A stretch of DNA of 64,000 nt from Magnetospirillum fulvum (GTDB lineage: Bacteria > Pseudomonadota > Alphaproteobacteria > Rhodospirillales > Magnetospirillaceae), in assembly GCF_900108475.1 (NCBI RefSeq), contig NZ_FNWO01000006.1, positions 124,001 through 188,000 of the forward strand, written 5' to 3'. The position numbers and the translations under genes were made by a program. Shown here one piece after another: positions 31,488 through 41,361 of this stretch (position 1 is the stretch's first letter; the number at the start of each line of letters is the position of its first letter). The notes beneath the pieces are model-generated. The model was not told the origin of the DNA, did not search any database, and saw only the letters and a list, made by a program, of their open reading frames with translations.

Positions 31488-32609
31488 TCAGCGGGTCATC
31501 TGCCCCAGGAATTCGACCAGCGCTTCGACCGCCATCCCCGCGACGAAGGTGGCGGTGAGCAAGATGACCTGATTGAGCGTGACCGCCCGCCACCACGGCC
31601 GCTGCGGCACCGTCGGCCCGGCGGCCGAGGCGGTCGGCGGCATCGCCCGGCGGTCGGCCGTGGCCCGCGACCGCGTTTCGGTCGGCTCGGGATCGACGGG
31701 GAGACGATTCAGCAGATCGGCATGAAGGGTGGCCCGCCATTCGCGCAGCCGCTCCAGCGCGGTTTCCAGGCTGGCCGCCTGGGGCAGATGAGCCCAATGG
31801 CGATTCTGCCGCGCCAGCAAGGCCAACATCTCGCGGGTGGCCTCGACATAGCTCAACCCGGCGGGACCGTCGGGATCGAGCACCGTCACCGGCAGTCCCA
31901 GATGCGCCGCCTCGGCCACTTTCACCTTGGCCGGAATCTCGACATCGAGAACCTGATCGCCGAATTCGGCGCGGATGACGCGGGCGACGTCGGCCCCGGT
32001 CGGGTCGGGCTCGGTCATCGTCAGCAGAATTCCGGCAACGCCCAACTGGTAATTGACCGTCTCGCGGACACGACAGATTTCGTACCAGGTGTTGACCAGC
32101 CCGTCATGGGCGAAGGGGTCGGGATGGACCGGCATCAGCACCGCCGTCGCCGAGGCCAGCGCGGTCGAGGTCGCGGCGGCCAGCGAGGGCGGGCAATCGA
32201 CGACGACGATATCGACCCCGGTTCCGGCCAGCCGGGCTTCGAGCAGTCCACGTCGCCGCCCGGACGGTGTCAGCAGATGGTCGTTGTCGCGCAGACTTTG
32301 GGTCGCGGGCAGCAACCACAGCCCTTCATAGGCGGTGTCGAGCGCGACATCGGCGATATCGGCCCGTCCGGTGATGACCTCGAACGCCCCTTCGGTGGGC
32401 AGGGGGGCGACGCCGAAGCTGGCGGTGGCGTTGCCCTGGGTGTCGAGATCGACCAGCAGCACCCGATACCCGAACGCGGTCAGGCTGACGGCCAGATTGC
32501 AGGCGGTGGTGGTTTTCGCCACGCCGCCTTTTTGGTTGAAGACGGCCACCATCACCGGCGGAAGCGGCGGGGCGGAAGCGGCGGCAGGGGTGGATTCGGT
32601 CTCGTCCAT
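31488..32609 (-). CDS. ParA-family ATPase of the chemotaxis operon, with a C-terminal membrane anchor
   Basis: A 373-residue protein. The deviant Walker A is FNQKGGVAKTTTACNLA (residues ~24-40), Walker A' LLVDLDTQGNATASFG and Walker B VVVDCPPSL. It lacks an N-terminal HTH, as in PpfA/ParC-like ATPases that position chemosensory arrays. The last ~25 residues are hydrophobic (TLNQVILLTATFVAGMAVEALVEFL), suggesting membrane tethering, which is unusual for a ParA. It is the last gene of the chemotaxis operon and its start overlaps the stop of the preceding gene. In Rhodobacter, PpfA in a che operon segregates cytoplasmic chemotaxis clusters. Confidence 0.85.
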   Translation of the reverse strand: MDETESTPAAASAPPLPPVMVAVFNQKGGVAKTTTACNLAVSLTAFGYRVLLVDLDTQGNATASFGVAPLPTEGAFEVITGRADIADVALDTAYEGLWLLPATQSLRDNDHLLTPSGRRRGLLEARLAGTGVDIVVVDCPPSLAAATSTALASATAVLMPVHPDPFAHDGLVNTWYEICRVRETVNYQLGVAGILLTMTEPDPTGADVARVIRAEFGDQVLDVEIPAKVKVAEAAHLGLPVTVLDPDGPAGLSYVEATREMLALLARQNRHWAHLPQAASLETALERLREWRATLHADLLNRLPVDPEPTETRSRATADRRAMPPTASAAGPTVPQRPWWRAVTLNQVILLTATFVAGMAVEALVEFLGQMTR

Positions 32610-33127
32610 CAGAAAAACAGTTCTTCGTCACAGGTTTCAGCCGGGGCGGGATTGCGCGGCCCGGGGTCGCGGCCGTCCAGCGCGGCGGCAAAGCGCCGTC
32701 GCCAGTCGGACAGGGTAACACTCTCGCTCAATTGTCGGCTCCAGGTCTCCATCACGACCTGGATCGGCGGCAAGGGCGGATGGCGTTGGGTTTCTTCGAC
32801 CAGTTCGGCTTCGAGCCGACGGAAGGTCTCCAGCACCGAGGCGACCTGCTCCAACCCCTGGCGGGAGCGGTCGGCCGATTGCAGACTCTGGATCACGGAA
32901 AAGGTCTCGGCCTGAAGCTGGGCCGGGTCGCTTTGGGCGACGGCGCAGCCCATCTGCCCCAGCACGGCGGCGGCCCCATCGGTCGAATTCTCGAATTCCT
33001 CGCCGGTGGCGATCGCTTCGGCGGCGAGAAAGGTAAAGGCGCGCTGCTGCAACTCGGAAAAGGCCTGCCACCGGGCCAACAGGCCGAGAAGGGCCGCGTT
33101 CTCCTCTCCCTCCTTGGATATGGTCAT
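32609..33127 (-). CDS. Helical protein of the chemotaxis operon, CheZ-like candidate
   Basis: A 172-residue, almost entirely helical protein between cheB and the parA-like gene. The segment FSVIQSLQSADRSRQGLEQVASVL (residues 76-99) contains D86-x3-Q90, the spacing of the CheZ catalytic Asp and Gln (DLTGQ), in a long amphipathic helix. The C-terminus ends in EELFF after a Pro-rich linker, as a flexible linker with a binding tip does in CheZ. It has no other CheZ-specific features, so it may instead be a ParP-like adaptor. ATG 33127 is used; the longer frame would overlap cheB. Confidence 0.55.
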   Translation of the reverse strand: MTISKEGEENAALLGLLARWQAFSELQQRAFTFLAAEAIATGEEFENSTDGAAAVLGQMGCAVAQSDPAQLQAETFSVIQSLQSADRSRQGLEQVASVLETFRRLEAELVEETQRHPPLPPIQVVMETWSRQLSESVTLSDWRRRFAAALDGRDPGPRNPAPAETCDEELFF

Positions 33128-33191
33128 TGCCTCGAGCCCCCTGCTGCGCCGATTCGCCGCGTCCCCACTGTGGCCTATGCGCGGCCCGGCA

Positions 33192-34244
33192 TCAATCATC
33201 GCCTTGAGCCCGGCACAAGCGCAAAATCTCATCGGCGATCCGCGACAACGGCAATTGACGTTGAACCGCCCCGATCTCGTGGGCCGCCTTGGGCATCCCA
33301 TAGACGACGCAGGAGGATTCGTCCTCGCCCAGCGTATCGGCCCCGGCCTCGCGCATCGCCAGCAAACCGTCCGCGCCGTCGCGGCCCATCCCGGTCAGAA
33401 TCACCCCAACCGCCTTGGCGGCGCACGCCTGCGCCACCGAGTGGAACAGAGCATCGACGCTGGGCTTATGCCCGCTGACCAGCGGCCCATCCTGGACATG
33501 GGTGACCAGAGCCGCCCCCGAGCGGCGCACCCGCAGATGGCGGTCACCCGGAGCGATATAGACATGCCCGGCCAGAATCCGTTCGGCATCGACCGCTTCC
33601 TTGACCCGGACCGCCGACAATCCGTTGAGCCGCTCGGCGAAGCTGGCGGAAAAGCGCGGCGGAATATGCTGGGCGATCACCACCGGCGGCGCATCGGCCG
33701 GCAGGGCGACGACAATGTCGCGCAACGCTTCGACCCCGCCGGTCGATGATCCGATCGCCACCAACCGGTCGCTGGACCGGTAGATCTGGGTCACCGACAG
33801 GCGCGGCGCGCTGCGGGCGGCGGCATCACGCGGCGGCCGCAACCGTGCCACCGCAGCGGCCTTGATCTTCTCGACCAGTTCGGCCCGATAGGCGTTTAAG
33901 CCCCCCGCGGCGGCATCGGCGGGCTTACAGAACACATCGACCGCGCCCAGTTCCATTGCCCGCAGAGTGACGGCGGCCCCCTGGCCGGTCAGCGACGACA
34001 CCATCACCACCGGCATCGGCCGTAGCGCCATCACCCGCTCAAGGAAGGCCAGCCCGTCCATCCCCGGCATTTCGACGTCGAGCGTCATCACATCGGGGTT
34101 AAGGGTCTTGATCTTTTCCCGCGCGACCAGCGGATCGGGCGCGGTGCCGACCACCTCGATCGCCGGATCGGAGGCCAGGATCGTCGACAGCATCTGTCGC
34201 ATCAGGGCGGAATCGTCGACGATAAGAACGCGAATACGGGCCAT
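33192..34244 (-). CDS. cheB: CheB protein-glutamate methylesterase
   Basis: A 350-residue response regulator. The receiver domain has the phosphorylation Asp in TLDVEMPGMDG, and the C-terminal methylesterase has the catalytic Ser in IGSSTGG, His in VIAQHIPP and Asp in GMGRDGADG. It removes methyl groups from MCP glutamates and provides adaptation opposite to CheR. The ATG at 34244 lies 8 bases after the cheD stop. Confidence 0.97.
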   Translation of the reverse strand: MARIRVLIVDDSALMRQMLSTILASDPAIEVVGTAPDPLVAREKIKTLNPDVMTLDVEMPGMDGLAFLERVMALRPMPVVMVSSLTGQGAAVTLRAMELGAVDVFCKPADAAAGGLNAYRAELVEKIKAAAVARLRPPRDAAARSAPRLSVTQIYRSSDRLVAIGSSTGGVEALRDIVVALPADAPPVVIAQHIPPRFSASFAERLNGLSAVRVKEAVDAERILAGHVYIAPGDRHLRVRRSGAALVTHVQDGPLVSGHKPSVDALFHSVAQACAAKAVGVILTGMGRDGADGLLAMREAGADTLGEDESSCVVYGMPKAAHEIGAVQRQLPLSRIADEILRLCRAQGDD

Positions 34245-34252
34245 GGGCAATC

Positions 34253-34888
34253 TCACGTGAACAGTTCGACGTCGCCTTCGACCGGCACGTCTTTGAGTCG
34301 AGAGCGGTAGGACATTTCGCGGGTGAGCACCGCCCGCTCGACGTCTTTTTTCAGAAACAGGCGGATGACCTTGCCGATACGGGGAAAGAAATGGATGCGA
34401 CGGGGATAGGGACCGCCCAGATCCTCGGCGGCGAGACGCAGCCCTTCGTCGCCCAGATAGCGGCGGACAAAGACGGCGTTGCGGTCGCCGACCGAGGTCG
34501 CGCCGCCGGTCATGCCGGGGATCACGTTGCCAGCGCCAAAGACCTTGATCTCCAGCGCCTCGCGCCTTGCCCCCCGGCGCAGCAGGTCGTTGATCAATTG
34601 TTCCATCGCATGGTTGCCGTACCGCATCGCCTTATCAATCGGAGCATACTCGGCCCCGCTGTCGGGCAACATGAAATGGTTCATTCCGCCGATCTTCATC
34701 CGAGGGTCCCAGACGCAGGCGGCGACGCACGATCCCAGCACGGTGACAATCATCTCCTGACCCGCCGTTGAAACGTAATGTTCACCGGGCAGAACCTTGA
34801 CCGCCATGATCTTGAAGGTAGGGTCGAACCAGCGACGACGTTCCGCTTCTTCCGCCTGACTGCCCCAAACCTGATCCGTCGCTTTCAT
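34253..34888 (-). CDS. cheD: CheD receptor glutamine deamidase
   Basis: A 211-residue protein. The deamidase signatures are present: Cys in VTVLGSCVAACVWD, His in GGMNHFMLPD, and the EIKVFGAGNVI strand. It deamidates receptor Gln residues and in many species interacts with CheC/CheX. The N-terminal ~30 residues are extra relative to short CheD forms. The start overlaps the cheR stop by 4 bases (ATGA). Confidence 0.96.
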   Translation of the reverse strand: MKATDQVWGSQAEEAERRRWFDPTFKIMAVKVLPGEHYVSTAGQEMIVTVLGSCVAACVWDPRMKIGGMNHFMLPDSGAEYAPIDKAMRYGNHAMEQLINDLLRRGARREALEIKVFGAGNVIPGMTGGATSVGDRNAVFVRRYLGDEGLRLAAEDLGGPYPRRIHFFPRIGKVIRLFLKKDVERAVLTREMSYRSRLKDVPVEGDVELFT

Positions 34889-35694
34889 TTTCGCCTGTAA
34901 ACGGTCTTGTCGGACATCTCGAACCGATCGGTCAGTCCGATCAGCGATTCCGCATGCCCAAGGTATAGCATACCTCCGGGAACCAGAATGTCCGCGTAAC
35001 GGTTGAACAGGGTATGCTGCGTTGGTTTATCGAAATAGATTGCAACATTGCGACAAAAGATGACGTCGAACAGGCCCTTCATCGGCCAGGGCTCGTGGAG
35101 ATTGAGACGGCGGAAGCGGATCAGACGGCGCAGATCGTCACTCATCTGCACCCGGTCGTGGTCGCCGTGGACGCGGCGGACATAGCGCTTGCGGTAGGTT
35201 TCGGGGATCGTCGCCCCCTCTTCCACCGAATAGAGCCCGGCGGCGGCGCGGGCCAGCATGTTGGTGTCGATGTCGGTGGCGAGAATCACCGCGTCCCACC
35301 CCTCGATCGGCCGCAGCGTCTCGGCCACCATCATCGCGATGGTATAAGGCTCCTGCCCCGACGAGCAGCCCGCCGACCAGATTCGCAGGCGGGGACGACG
35401 CGGCAGCTCGGCGGCGCGGGGCATCAGAACGCGGGTGCGCAGATGCTCGAAATGATGCGGCTCGCGAAAGAACTGGGTGATGTTGGTGGTGAGCGCGTTG
35501 ACCAGATTCTCGATCTCGGAATGGCCATCCGGCCCCTCGATCAGATCGCAATAATCGGAAAAGCTGCGCAGACCCAGCGCCCGCAGCCGCTTGACGAGTC
35601 GGCCCGACACCATCTGGCGTTTGTGGTCGGTGACGACGATCCCGGTTTCGCGGGTCAGAAAGGCGGCAAGATAGCGGAACTCGCGGTCGCCCAA
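34885..35694 (-). CDS. cheR: CheR MCP methyltransferase
   Basis: A 269-residue enzyme: N-terminal helical domain (FLTRETGIVVTDHKRQMVSGRLVKRLRALGL), then the SAM-binding domain with RIWSAGCSSGQEPYTIAM and FDVIFCRNVAIYFDKPTQ. It methylates MCP glutamates. The start is uncertain: TTG 35694 is the only start in this frame and has no ribosome site, while the frame stays open upstream to the mcp stop. An ATG at 35750 lies in another frame. Either an unusual start or a small frameshift is possible. Confidence 0.93.
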   Translation of the reverse strand: MGDREFRYLAAFLTRETGIVVTDHKRQMVSGRLVKRLRALGLRSFSDYCDLIEGPDGHSEIENLVNALTTNITQFFREPHHFEHLRTRVLMPRAAELPRRPRLRIWSAGCSSGQEPYTIAMMVAETLRPIEGWDAVILATDIDTNMLARAAAGLYSVEEGATIPETYRKRYVRRVHGDHDRVQMSDDLRRLIRFRRLNLHEPWPMKGLFDVIFCRNVAIYFDKPTQHTLFNRYADILVPGGMLYLGHAESLIGLTDRFEMSDKTVYRRK

Positions 35695-35795
35695 TTCGAA
35701 TTCGCGCCGGGGCGGCTCGTCCTCACCGCCGCCGTCCCCGCCTCCGACATGGGTCCGGCCACGGGGGCGGCCGGACCCGATGCGGGGTTTAAGGC

Positions 35796-38225
35796 TCAGA
35801 ACTCAGCCCAATCCTCATCCCCGCTCTTGGCGGACGACGTGGCGGACGGCTTGGGCTGTTCGGCACGGGCGGGCGGAGCCTTGGCCGCGTGCGGGGCGGC
35901 GGGCTTACGCTGGACCGGCTTGACCCCCGGCTTGGCGGCGGCAGGACGAGCCGGAGCCCGGCTGACAGCGGCACGCGGCGCGGCGGCGGCGGCCTCGCCG
36001 GTATTGAAGAAGGCCATCACCTCGCCCAGATGGCGCGACTGCTCCTCCAACGAGTGGGCGGCGGCGGTGCTTTCCTCGACCAGGGCAGCGTTCTGCTGGG
36101 TCATTTCGTCCATCTGGGTGACGGCTTCGTTGACCTGATCGATACCGCTGGCCTGCTCGGCGCTGGCCGCCGCGATCTCGGCGACGATATCGGCAACCCG
36201 CTTGACCGAGCCCAGAATCTCTTCCAGCGTCCGCCCCGCCCCCTTGACCAGATCGGCACCGTTGCGGACCTGGGACGAGCTTTCGGCGATCAGGCCCTTG
36301 ATCTCTTTCGAGGCCTGGGCCGAGCGCTGGGCAAGGTTGCGGACTTCCTGCGCGACGACGGCGAAGCCCTTGCCGGCATCACCGGCCCGGGCCGCCTCGA
36401 CCGCGGCGTTCAGGGCCAGCAGATTGGTCTGGAAGGCAATTTCGTCGATCATGCCGACGATATCTTCGATCTTCTGCGAGCTGGATTCGATCCGGGCCAT
36501 CGCCCCGATCGCGTCGGTCACCACCTGACCGCCCGAGGCGGCGACTTCGCGGGCACCGGCGGCGAGCTGGTTGGCCTGCTGGGCGTTGGCCGAGTTCTGG
36601 CGAACGGTGGCGGCCAGTTCTTCCATCGAGGCCGCCGTCTCTTCCAGCGCGCTGGCCTGCTGTTCCGAGCGTTCGGACAGATCCTGGCTTCCGGCGGCGA
36701 CTTCCGAGGCGGCGCTGGTGATCTGGACGGTCGCTTCGTTGATGTTGCTGACCACCTCGAACAGCTTGTCAGCGGTGCGGTTGACGTCGGCCTTCAACTG
36801 GCCAAACACGCCAGCGTAATCGCCATTGATGCGCCGGGTCAGGTCGCCATCGGCGACGGCGGACAGCACTCCGGCGACGTCCTTCAGCGCGGCTCCGGTC
36901 AGCGCGATCAGGTTGTTGACGCCCTCGCACAGATTGAGCAGGAAGCCATCCTTGCCCAACAGGTCGATGCGGCGGTCGAGATCGCCCGAACTGGCGGCCT
37001 TGGCCACCTCGGCCACTTCGGCGACGATCGCGGTCTCGCGCTTGCGTTGCACCTCTTCCTGGGTGCGCTGCGCGTCTTCGGCCGCCCTCTGGTCGGCCTC
37101 CATCCGCAGCTTGTCGATGGCGTTCTGCTTGAACACCTGGACCGCCTTGGCCATCTGGCCGATTTCGTCGTGATTCTCCAGCGCCGGAACGGTGACGCCG
37201 TTGTCGCCCCCGGCCAGCCGGGTCATCGCCTCGGTCATCGCCTGGACCGGAACGGTGATGCCGCGCGCGATCACCCAGGCAAAGATGATGCCCAGCAGAA
37301 CCGCCAGACCAGACACGAGCAACAGAATGGTGATCGCGGTGGCGTTGGCGGCATCGGTGTCATCGGTAAGCTTGAGCAAAGTGCGGTCGAGTTCGGTCGA
37401 CAATTGGTTGGCCAGATCGGCAAAATCGGCCGCCATCTTGGGCATCGTCTCGTTGATCAGAGACTGGGCCTTGGCCGTGTCGGCAACGGTGTCATTAAAC
37501 GATTTCAGATATTGCTGAGTCAGGTCGGTCGCCGTGCGAGTCTGGCGGACAAGCTCGGGGCTTTTGGCCTTGGCGCCGAACGCGGTCAACATTTGCGTCA
37601 ACTTTTCGATCTGGCGGACGGCGGCGACGGCGGCGTCGGTACTGGGATCGAGCAGGTATTTGGCGGCGATCAGCCGCGATTGCGCCCATTCGGCCCGCAG
37701 ATCGGTCAGGTCGATCATCAACTCGGTTTCGTGTGAGGCGCGAAGCGTATCGATCAGCCGCCCCAGTTCCTCGAACCCAACCGCGCCGTTCCGGCTCATC
37801 GTCGCGATGTTGGCGTCACGAGCGCGCTCGAAATCCTTCAATTTCTCGGTCGCGGCGCGGTAATCCTCGGCCAGCCGGATCATCCGGGCGGCGGTCTCGC
37901 GCCGGGATTCGGTCAGGAACAAGCCCTGAGCAACCTTCAACGCCTCGATCAGCGTCGCGTTCGACTCGCGGACCTTGGCGAAATCGGCGTCATCGGCGGT
38001 TTTTTCGTAAGCCCGGACCAGCCGCCGCAGATTGGCGACGTCGGTCTCGATCTTGAGAATGTGCTGCGCCTGGGTGGCCAGACGGGCATATTCGCGGCTT
38101 CGTTCGGCGGCTCCGTCCAGACTCTGCCACCCGGTGACGCCCAGGACGCACAGCAGGGCCAGAACCAGGATGAAGCCAGCGAAAATGCGGCTTCCGATCT
38201 TGAAGTTGGCCATCCAGGTGATCAT
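35796..38225 (-). CDS. Methyl-accepting chemotaxis protein
   Basis: An 809-residue receptor: TM1 near residues 10-30, a periplasmic helical sensor domain (~31-300), TM2 (~305-325, [23 protein letters not shown]), a HAMP domain, a second HAMP-like repeat (~GDLTRRI), and the signalling hairpin with tip [21 protein letters not shown]. It ends in a Pro/Ala/Lys linker and DWAEF, an xWxxF pentapeptide of the type that tethers CheR/CheB. The ligand is unknown. GGAG six bases before ATG 38225 fixes the start. Confidence 0.95.
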   Translation of the reverse strand: MITWMANFKIGSRIFAGFILVLALLCVLGVTGWQSLDGAAERSREYARLATQAQHILKIETDVANLRRLVRAYEKTADDADFAKVRESNATLIEALKVAQGLFLTESRRETAARMIRLAEDYRAATEKLKDFERARDANIATMSRNGAVGFEELGRLIDTLRASHETELMIDLTDLRAEWAQSRLIAAKYLLDPSTDAAVAAVRQIEKLTQMLTAFGAKAKSPELVRQTRTATDLTQQYLKSFNDTVADTAKAQSLINETMPKMAADFADLANQLSTELDRTLLKLTDDTDAANATAITILLLVSGLAVLLGIIFAWVIARGITVPVQAMTEAMTRLAGGDNGVTVPALENHDEIGQMAKAVQVFKQNAIDKLRMEADQRAAEDAQRTQEEVQRKRETAIVAEVAEVAKAASSGDLDRRIDLLGKDGFLLNLCEGVNNLIALTGAALKDVAGVLSAVADGDLTRRINGDYAGVFGQLKADVNRTADKLFEVVSNINEATVQITSAASEVAAGSQDLSERSEQQASALEETAASMEELAATVRQNSANAQQANQLAAGAREVAASGGQVVTDAIGAMARIESSSQKIEDIVGMIDEIAFQTNLLALNAAVEAARAGDAGKGFAVVAQEVRNLAQRSAQASKEIKGLIAESSSQVRNGADLVKGAGRTLEEILGSVKRVADIVAEIAAASAEQASGIDQVNEAVTQMDEMTQQNAALVEESTAAAHSLEEQSRHLGEVMAFFNTGEAAAAAPRAAVSRAPARPAAAKPGVKPVQRKPAAPHAAKAPPARAEQPKPSATSSAKSGDEDWAEF

Positions 38226-38285
38226 CGCACACTCCATATGTCTGCGCGCGCCGGGCGCGGGCGGTCGGGTTGGCCGGGCGGAGGA

Positions 38286-38750
38286 TCAGGCCGCCGCGAC
38301 GCCATCGGTCAAATCCAAATCATCGAACGCGAAGACGTGATCGAGGTCGAGCAGAGCGACCATCCGTCCATCGACGGTGACCAGTCCGGTCAAAAAGCCG
38401 ATATCCGACCGCTCGATCTGGGGCGGCGGCTGTATTTCGTCGGCCGATACCGCCAGGATGTCGGCGACGGCATCGACCAGGATCCCCGCGACCCGGCTGC
38501 CCACCGCGACGACGATGATGACATGACGGGGGGTGGTGACGGTGACGCCCCGGCCGAAGCGGGCTCGCAGATCGAGAATCGGCACGATCGCGCCGCGCAG
38601 GTTGATGACACCCCGGATATAGGCCGGGGTGTTGGGGAGTTCGGTACTGGCGGTCCACCCCTTGATCTCGCGGATCGCCATGATATCGACGCCGTATTCC
38701 TCGTCGCCGATGGTGAACGAGATGAACTGTCTGATGCTGCTTTCCGACAT
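38286..38750 (-). CDS. cheW: CheW coupling protein
   Basis: A protein of about 155 residues with a single CheW SH3-like fold (FISFTIGDEEYGVDIMAIREI, VRGVINLRG-type RGVINLRGAIVPILDLRARFG, ending IGFLTGLVTVDGRMVALLDLDHVF). It couples receptors to CheA. A GTG 15 bases upstream (38765) also has a ribosome-binding site and would add MSESS, duplicating the first five residues; which start is used is unclear. Confidence 0.95.
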   Translation of the reverse strand: MSESSIRQFISFTIGDEEYGVDIMAIREIKGWTASTELPNTPAYIRGVINLRGAIVPILDLRARFGRGVTVTTPRHVIIVVAVGSRVAGILVDAVADILAVSADEIQPPPQIERSDIGFLTGLVTVDGRMVALLDLDHVFAFDDLDLTDGVAAA

Positions 38751-38805
38751 GCTGCTCTCCGACACGTCTCCCTCCCCTTCGCGCCGTTGATCCGGCCTGG
38801 TTGCT

Positions 38806-40968
38806 CTATTCCGCCGCGACGGTGGCGTCGTGGGTCAGGCGTTCGCCCATGATCCGGAGCGCTCCGGCATCCAAGATCAGAGCGACCCGTCCATCGCCCA
38901 GGATGGTTGCGGCCGAGACGCCCTCGACCGGATGGAAATTGGAATCGAGGCTTTTGATCACGACCTGCTGCTGTCCCAGCAATTCATCGACCAGCAGGCC
39001 GATCCGGTCACCGCCCTCGGTCTCGACCACGACGGCCAGCGCGCGGGTGGTATCGGTGATCGCGCCCTTGATTCCGAACAATTCATAGAGCCGGACCAGC
39101 CGGATATAATCGCCGCGCAGGGTCAGCACGTCGCCGACATTGACCAAAGTCCGGGTCTGCTGCGACGTCGGGCGGAGCGATTCGACAATATTGGTCAGCG
39201 GCAGGACATAGCGTTCGCCGCCGACCGCGACCAGCATCCCGTCCATCACCGCCAGCGTCAGCGGCAGCGACAGCACGAAGCGCGCGCCCTGACCGGGGGT
39301 GTTCTGCACCACCACCCGACCGCCGACATCCTGGATGTTCTTACGGACCACATCCATTCCGACGCCACGGCCGGAAACATCCGAAACCTGCTCTGCGGTC
39401 GAAAAGCCAGGAGCGAAGATCAACTGGTCGATCTGTTCGTCCGATAATTGGGCATTGCGATCGACCAGGCCGCGCTCGACCGCCTTGTTGAACACCCGCT
39501 TGCGGTCGATACCGCGCCCGTCGTCCGACACTTCGATAATGATGCGGCCGGAACGATGGGCGGCCCCGAGATGAACCGTCCCTTCGACCGGCTTGCCTGC
39601 GGCCAGCCGCTCCTCGGGCGTTTCCAGCCCGTGATCGAGCGAATTGCGGATCAGGTGGGTCAGCGGGTCGGACAATTGTTCGATCACCGTCTTATCAACC
39701 TCGGTGGTCTCGCCGCTCATCACCAGACGGGCTTGTTTGCCCAGCTTCAGCGACAGATCGCGGACCAGACGCGGCGCGCGCGAGAACAGCGCCTTGACCG
39801 GTTGGGCGCGGATCGCCATCACGCTTTCCTGAAGCTCGCGGGTGTGATGCGACAGTTCCTGAAGGCCCTGGATCAGTTCGGGATGGGATTCGACCGAGAA
39901 GCCGGTGGTTTGCTGGCCCAGCATTGCCTGGGTAATTACCAACTCGCCGACCATGTTGACCAGCCGGTCGATCCGATCGAGATCGACCCGGATCGACGAG
40001 GTATGGATGCCGCTGCCGCCACTGCCGCCGACACTGGCGGGGGCACCGGCACCGGCCCAGGCCGGGGGGGGAGCGGCGGGAGAGGATGGGGTCGGGTGGT
40101 CGGCCCCGACCGGCCGGGCCGCAGTCTGCGCCGGAGCCGCAGACGGAGCGGGATCGGGCGACGGCTCGAACAGCCCCCATTCCACCCCCTCGCCGCCGAT
40201 GTCGCTGCTGTCCGGCTGATCGGGGGCAAGCGGTTCGATCACCACCTCGGCGCTGTCACCCGCGACGAATTCGAACACCTCTTCGATCGCGGCGCGACCC
40301 CGGTCGGTGATCAGTGTCGCGCTCCAGGACAGATAGGCGTCGCTGGGGGCGATCTCGGCCAAGGGGGGCAGCCGCGACACATCGGCGGTCACCGCAAGGT
40401 CGCCCAGCGCGGCCAGTTCGCGAAACAGCAATTGCGGGTCGTTGCCGGTCATCAGCATCCCGGCGGCGGGGCGCAACAGAATGCTCCACCCCGTCGGCTG
40501 CGGAGACGGCGGCACGGGCGGAGGCGGTGGCGGCGGGGCGGCCGAGGCGACGACGGGCGTTTCCGGCGCACCGGTCAGAATCGTTTCGAGCAGGGCAGTG
40601 ACCTCGGCGCCATGACCGGCGGGCAGGGCCGTCTCTTCCTGGGCGGCGCGGACGAAATCGCCCAGCATATCGGTGCCGCGCACCAACAGGTCGGCGACAT
40701 GGGGGGTCAGGGCGACCCGACCCGAGCGCAACGCGTCCATCGAGGTCTCGAACACATGGGCGAAGCGGACCAGATTCTCGAAGGCGAAGGCACCCGCCCC
40801 GCCCTTGATCGAATGAACGCAGCGAAAGACCGCATTCAAATCCTCAAGATCGCCCTCGCCCAGTTGCAGACGGGCGATCGTCTCCTCGGCAGCGGCGAGA
40901 AGCTCGGCGCATTCCTCGAAATAGGTCGCTTTGAACCGCGACAGGTCGTAGGACTGGTCCTCGCTCAC
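38806..40968 (-). CDS. cheA: CheA chemotaxis histidine kinase
   Basis: A 720-residue kinase: P1 phosphotransfer domain with His52 in CVHSIKGGAGAF, a Pro-rich linker, a divergent P2-like region (~160-260), P3 dimerisation (IDRLVNMVGELVITQAML), the P4 ATPase with N-box HLIRNSLDHGLE and G-box SGRGVGMDVV, and the P5 CheW-like domain. It phosphorylates CheY and CheB. It begins with GTG (GAGAGG upstream) and follows cheY by about 27 bases. Confidence 0.97.
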   Translation of the reverse strand: MSEDQSYDLSRFKATYFEECAELLAAAEETIARLQLGEGDLEDLNAVFRCVHSIKGGAGAFAFENLVRFAHVFETSMDALRSGRVALTPHVADLLVRGTDMLGDFVRAAQEETALPAGHGAEVTALLETILTGAPETPVVASAAPPPPPPPVPPSPQPTGWSILLRPAAGMLMTGNDPQLLFRELAALGDLAVTADVSRLPPLAEIAPSDAYLSWSATLITDRGRAAIEEVFEFVAGDSAEVVIEPLAPDQPDSSDIGGEGVEWGLFEPSPDPAPSAAPAQTAARPVGADHPTPSSPAAPPPAWAGAGAPASVGGSGGSGIHTSSIRVDLDRIDRLVNMVGELVITQAMLGQQTTGFSVESHPELIQGLQELSHHTRELQESVMAIRAQPVKALFSRAPRLVRDLSLKLGKQARLVMSGETTEVDKTVIEQLSDPLTHLIRNSLDHGLETPEERLAAGKPVEGTVHLGAAHRSGRIIIEVSDDGRGIDRKRVFNKAVERGLVDRNAQLSDEQIDQLIFAPGFSTAEQVSDVSGRGVGMDVVRKNIQDVGGRVVVQNTPGQGARFVLSLPLTLAVMDGMLVAVGGERYVLPLTNIVESLRPTSQQTRTLVNVGDVLTLRGDYIRLVRLYELFGIKGAITDTTRALAVVVETEGGDRIGLLVDELLGQQQVVIKSLDSNFHPVEGVSAATILGDGRVALILDAGALRIMGERLTHDATVAAE

Positions 40969-40995
40969 GCGCGCCTCTCCCGTTCTGGCCTGTTT

Positions 40996-41361
40996 CTAGG
41001 GGCAGACTTTCGCCACGATCTGAAGCAGCTTTTCCGGACTGAACGGTTTGACGATCCATCCGGTGGCCCCGGCGGAGCGGCCCGCATCCTTTTTCGCCTG
41101 CTCGCTTTCGGTGGTCAGGATCAGAATTGGCGTTCCGGCATGGGCGGGCAGAGCCCGCAGCTTGCGCACCAGGGTGATCCCATCCATCTCGGGCATGTTG
41201 ACGTCGGTGATGATGACATCAATCTTTTGGCCCTGAATCACCCGCAGGGCGGAAACACCGTTTTCGGCTTCCAGCACGGAATAGCCTGCTCCGCGCAAGG
41301 TGAACGAGACCATGTCGCGCATCGTCTTCGAATCATCGACCGCCAGAACGCACTTACCCAT
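40996..41361 (-). CDS. cheY: CheY response regulator
   Basis: A 121-residue single receiver domain with the acidic pocket DD at residues 9-10, phosphoacceptor Asp53 in IITDVNMPEMDG, Thr in ILILTTESE and Lys in WIVKPF. Phospho-CheY controls the flagellar motor. It overlaps the STAS gene by 8 bases at its start. Confidence 0.97.
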   Translation of the reverse strand: MGKCVLAVDDSKTMRDMVSFTLRGAGYSVLEAENGVSALRVIQGQKIDVIITDVNMPEMDGITLVRKLRALPAHAGTPILILTTESEQAKKDAGRSAGATGWIVKPFSPEKLLQIVAKVCP

